From NCBI GenBank assembly GCA_013140395.1, contig JABFSY010000154.1, forward strand, positions 1 through 6,102: 6,102 nt of DNA, given 5' to 3'. Of the stretch, positions 5,245-6,102 are shown piece by piece. The position numbers and the translations under genes were made by a program. The notes below the pieces were generated by a model. It was not told the DNA's origin. It saw only the letters and a list, made by a program, of their open reading frames with translations, and did no database searches. How positions within the stretch are numbered: position 1 is the stretch's first letter; every line of letters begins with the position of its first letter. The stretch is from Cyclobacteriaceae bacterium (GTDB taxonomy: Bacteria > Bacteroidota > Bacteroidia > Cytophagales > Cyclobacteriaceae).

Positions 5245-6102
5245 TTACAAGCTTGGAAGGCCAAATTCCTTTGAAAAAGCAGAAACAAAATCAGTTAGGA
5301 GCATAGACCCCTTATCTTCTCCCCCATGTCTTCTCACTGAGATTTTTCCCTCCATCGCCTCTTTCTCGCCAACGATCAGCATAAACGGTACTTTCTTAAC
5401 TTCCGAATCGCGTATCTTTCTACCTATTTTTTCGTCTCGATCATCCAAAAACCCACGGATATCGCTCTCTTTCAAAGTATCCACCACCTTTTGAGCGTAG
5501 TCGTTGAACTTTTCAGAAATCGGTAATACTGAAAATTGTTCCGGTGCCAACCAGAGCGGGAAATTGCCTGCGCAATGCTCTATTAAAACTGCAACAAAAC
5601 GCTCTAAAGAACCAAATGGAGCACGGTGGATCATTACTGGTCTATGCTTTTGATTATCTGCTCCCACATATTCGAGCTCAAATCGCTGTGGCAACTGATA
5701 GTCAACTTGAATGGTGCCTAACTGCCAACTTCTGCCCAACGCATCCTTTACCATGAAGTCAAGCTTGGGACCGTAAAAAGCAGCTTCGCCTTTTACAGCT
5801 ACTGTTTTTAAGCCACGTTCATCAGCCGCCTCTTGAATTTCTCGCTCGGCCTTATCCCACAATTCATCGTCACCAATATACTTTGCTTTGTTTTCCGGAT
5901 CGCGCAATGAAACCTGTGCGGTATAATTTTCAAAGCCCAATGATTTGAAAACAAAAAGAACCAAGTCAATTACTTTTACAAACTCCTGCTTCACTTGATC
6001 GGGTCGGCAGAAAATATGCGCATCGTCTTGCGTAAAACCACGCACTCGTGTCAAGCCATGTAGCTCTCCACTCTGCTCGTAGCGATACACCGTTCCAAAC
6101 TC
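5245..6102 (-). CDS. thrS: Threonyl-tRNA synthetase, C-terminal part (start beyond right edge)
   Basis: Class II aminoacyl-tRNA synthetase that charges tRNA-Thr in the cytoplasm. The window holds the last 285 residues of a protein normally about 640 long; the frame is open to the last base and begins [17 protein letters not shown], so no start lies here. Motif 2 and the following strand, [17 protein letters not shown], are at residues 16-32 of this part. His29 there corresponds to the Zn ligand His385 of the E. coli enzyme. Motif 3 is at 156-176 ([20 protein letters not shown]); His159 corresponds to E. coli His511. The anticodon-binding domain runs from about 187 to the end: [30 protein letters not shown] and [11 protein letters not shown]. 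The editing domain and motif 1 are outside the window. It ends 173 bases before infC, the classical thrS-infC-rpmI-rplT order. No damage is seen. Confidence 0.97.
   Translation of the reverse strand, partial: EFGTVYRYEQSGELHGLTRVRGFTQDDAHIFCRPDQVKQEFVKVIDLVLFVFKSLGFENYTAQVSLRDPENKAKYIGDDELWDKAEREIQEAADERGLKTVAVKGEAAFYGPKLDFMVKDALGRSWQLGTIQVDYQLPQRFELEYVGADNQKHRPVMIHRAPFGSLERFVAVLIEHCAGNFPLWLAPEQFSVLPISEKFNDYAQKVVDTLKESDIRGFLDDRDEKIGRKIRDSEVKKVPFMLIVGEKEAMEGKISVRRHGGEDKGSMLLTDFVSAFSKEFGLPSL

Noticed and set aside
5240..5494. 84-codon open frame on the plus strand
   Set aside because: It is antisense to the anticodon-binding domain of thrS and has no recognisable features.

Overview
This window comes from a member of the Bacteroidota, most likely the Cytophagales/Cytophagia side. 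The evidence is two SprB-type repeats, a DUF5777-like outer-membrane barrel protein, a YceI protein of the Bacteroidota type, weak or absent Shine-Dalgarno sequences, and a TTTG / TAnnTTTG-like promoter candidate. All supported genes lie on the minus strand, so transcription runs from right to left. Base composition looks moderately AT-rich throughout, and no mobile element, CRISPR array, tRNA or rRNA was seen.

Right half (about 3574-6102): a conserved translation block in the order thrS (3' end only), infC, rpmI, rplT. These encode threonyl-tRNA synthetase, initiation factor IF-3, and ribosomal proteins L35 and L20. The thrS-infC gap holds a promoter candidate and a hairpin that abut each other. 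The rpmI-rplT gap is unusually long for this operon and holds a short perfect palindrome and a two-tier stem just before rplT. A strong intrinsic terminator follows rplT. Right after it is a gene for a 65-residue single-pass membrane protein of unknown function, followed by a second strong terminator at 3431-3470 that closes the block.

Left half (1-3430): an envelope module. Three genes with gaps of only 18 and 22 bases encode exported proteins: a lipoprotein with two SprB repeats and a C-terminal cytochrome-c-like domain (CX4CH plus a downstream MPP), a periplasmic YceI lipocalin-fold protein, and a DUF5777-like outer-membrane beta-barrel protein. The likely reading is a cell-surface or periplasmic redox/lipid-carrier cluster with its own outer-membrane component; its substrate and physiology cannot be read from the sequence. 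After a 63-base gap with no terminator comes a sodium:solute symporter gene. It runs off the left edge, and its start region looks as though one base has been inserted into the ATG.

The most interesting points are the heme-lipoprotein/YceI/barrel cluster, the structured rplT leader (a possible L20 autoregulatory site), the small membrane-protein gene placed directly behind a terminator, and the damaged-looking symporter start.
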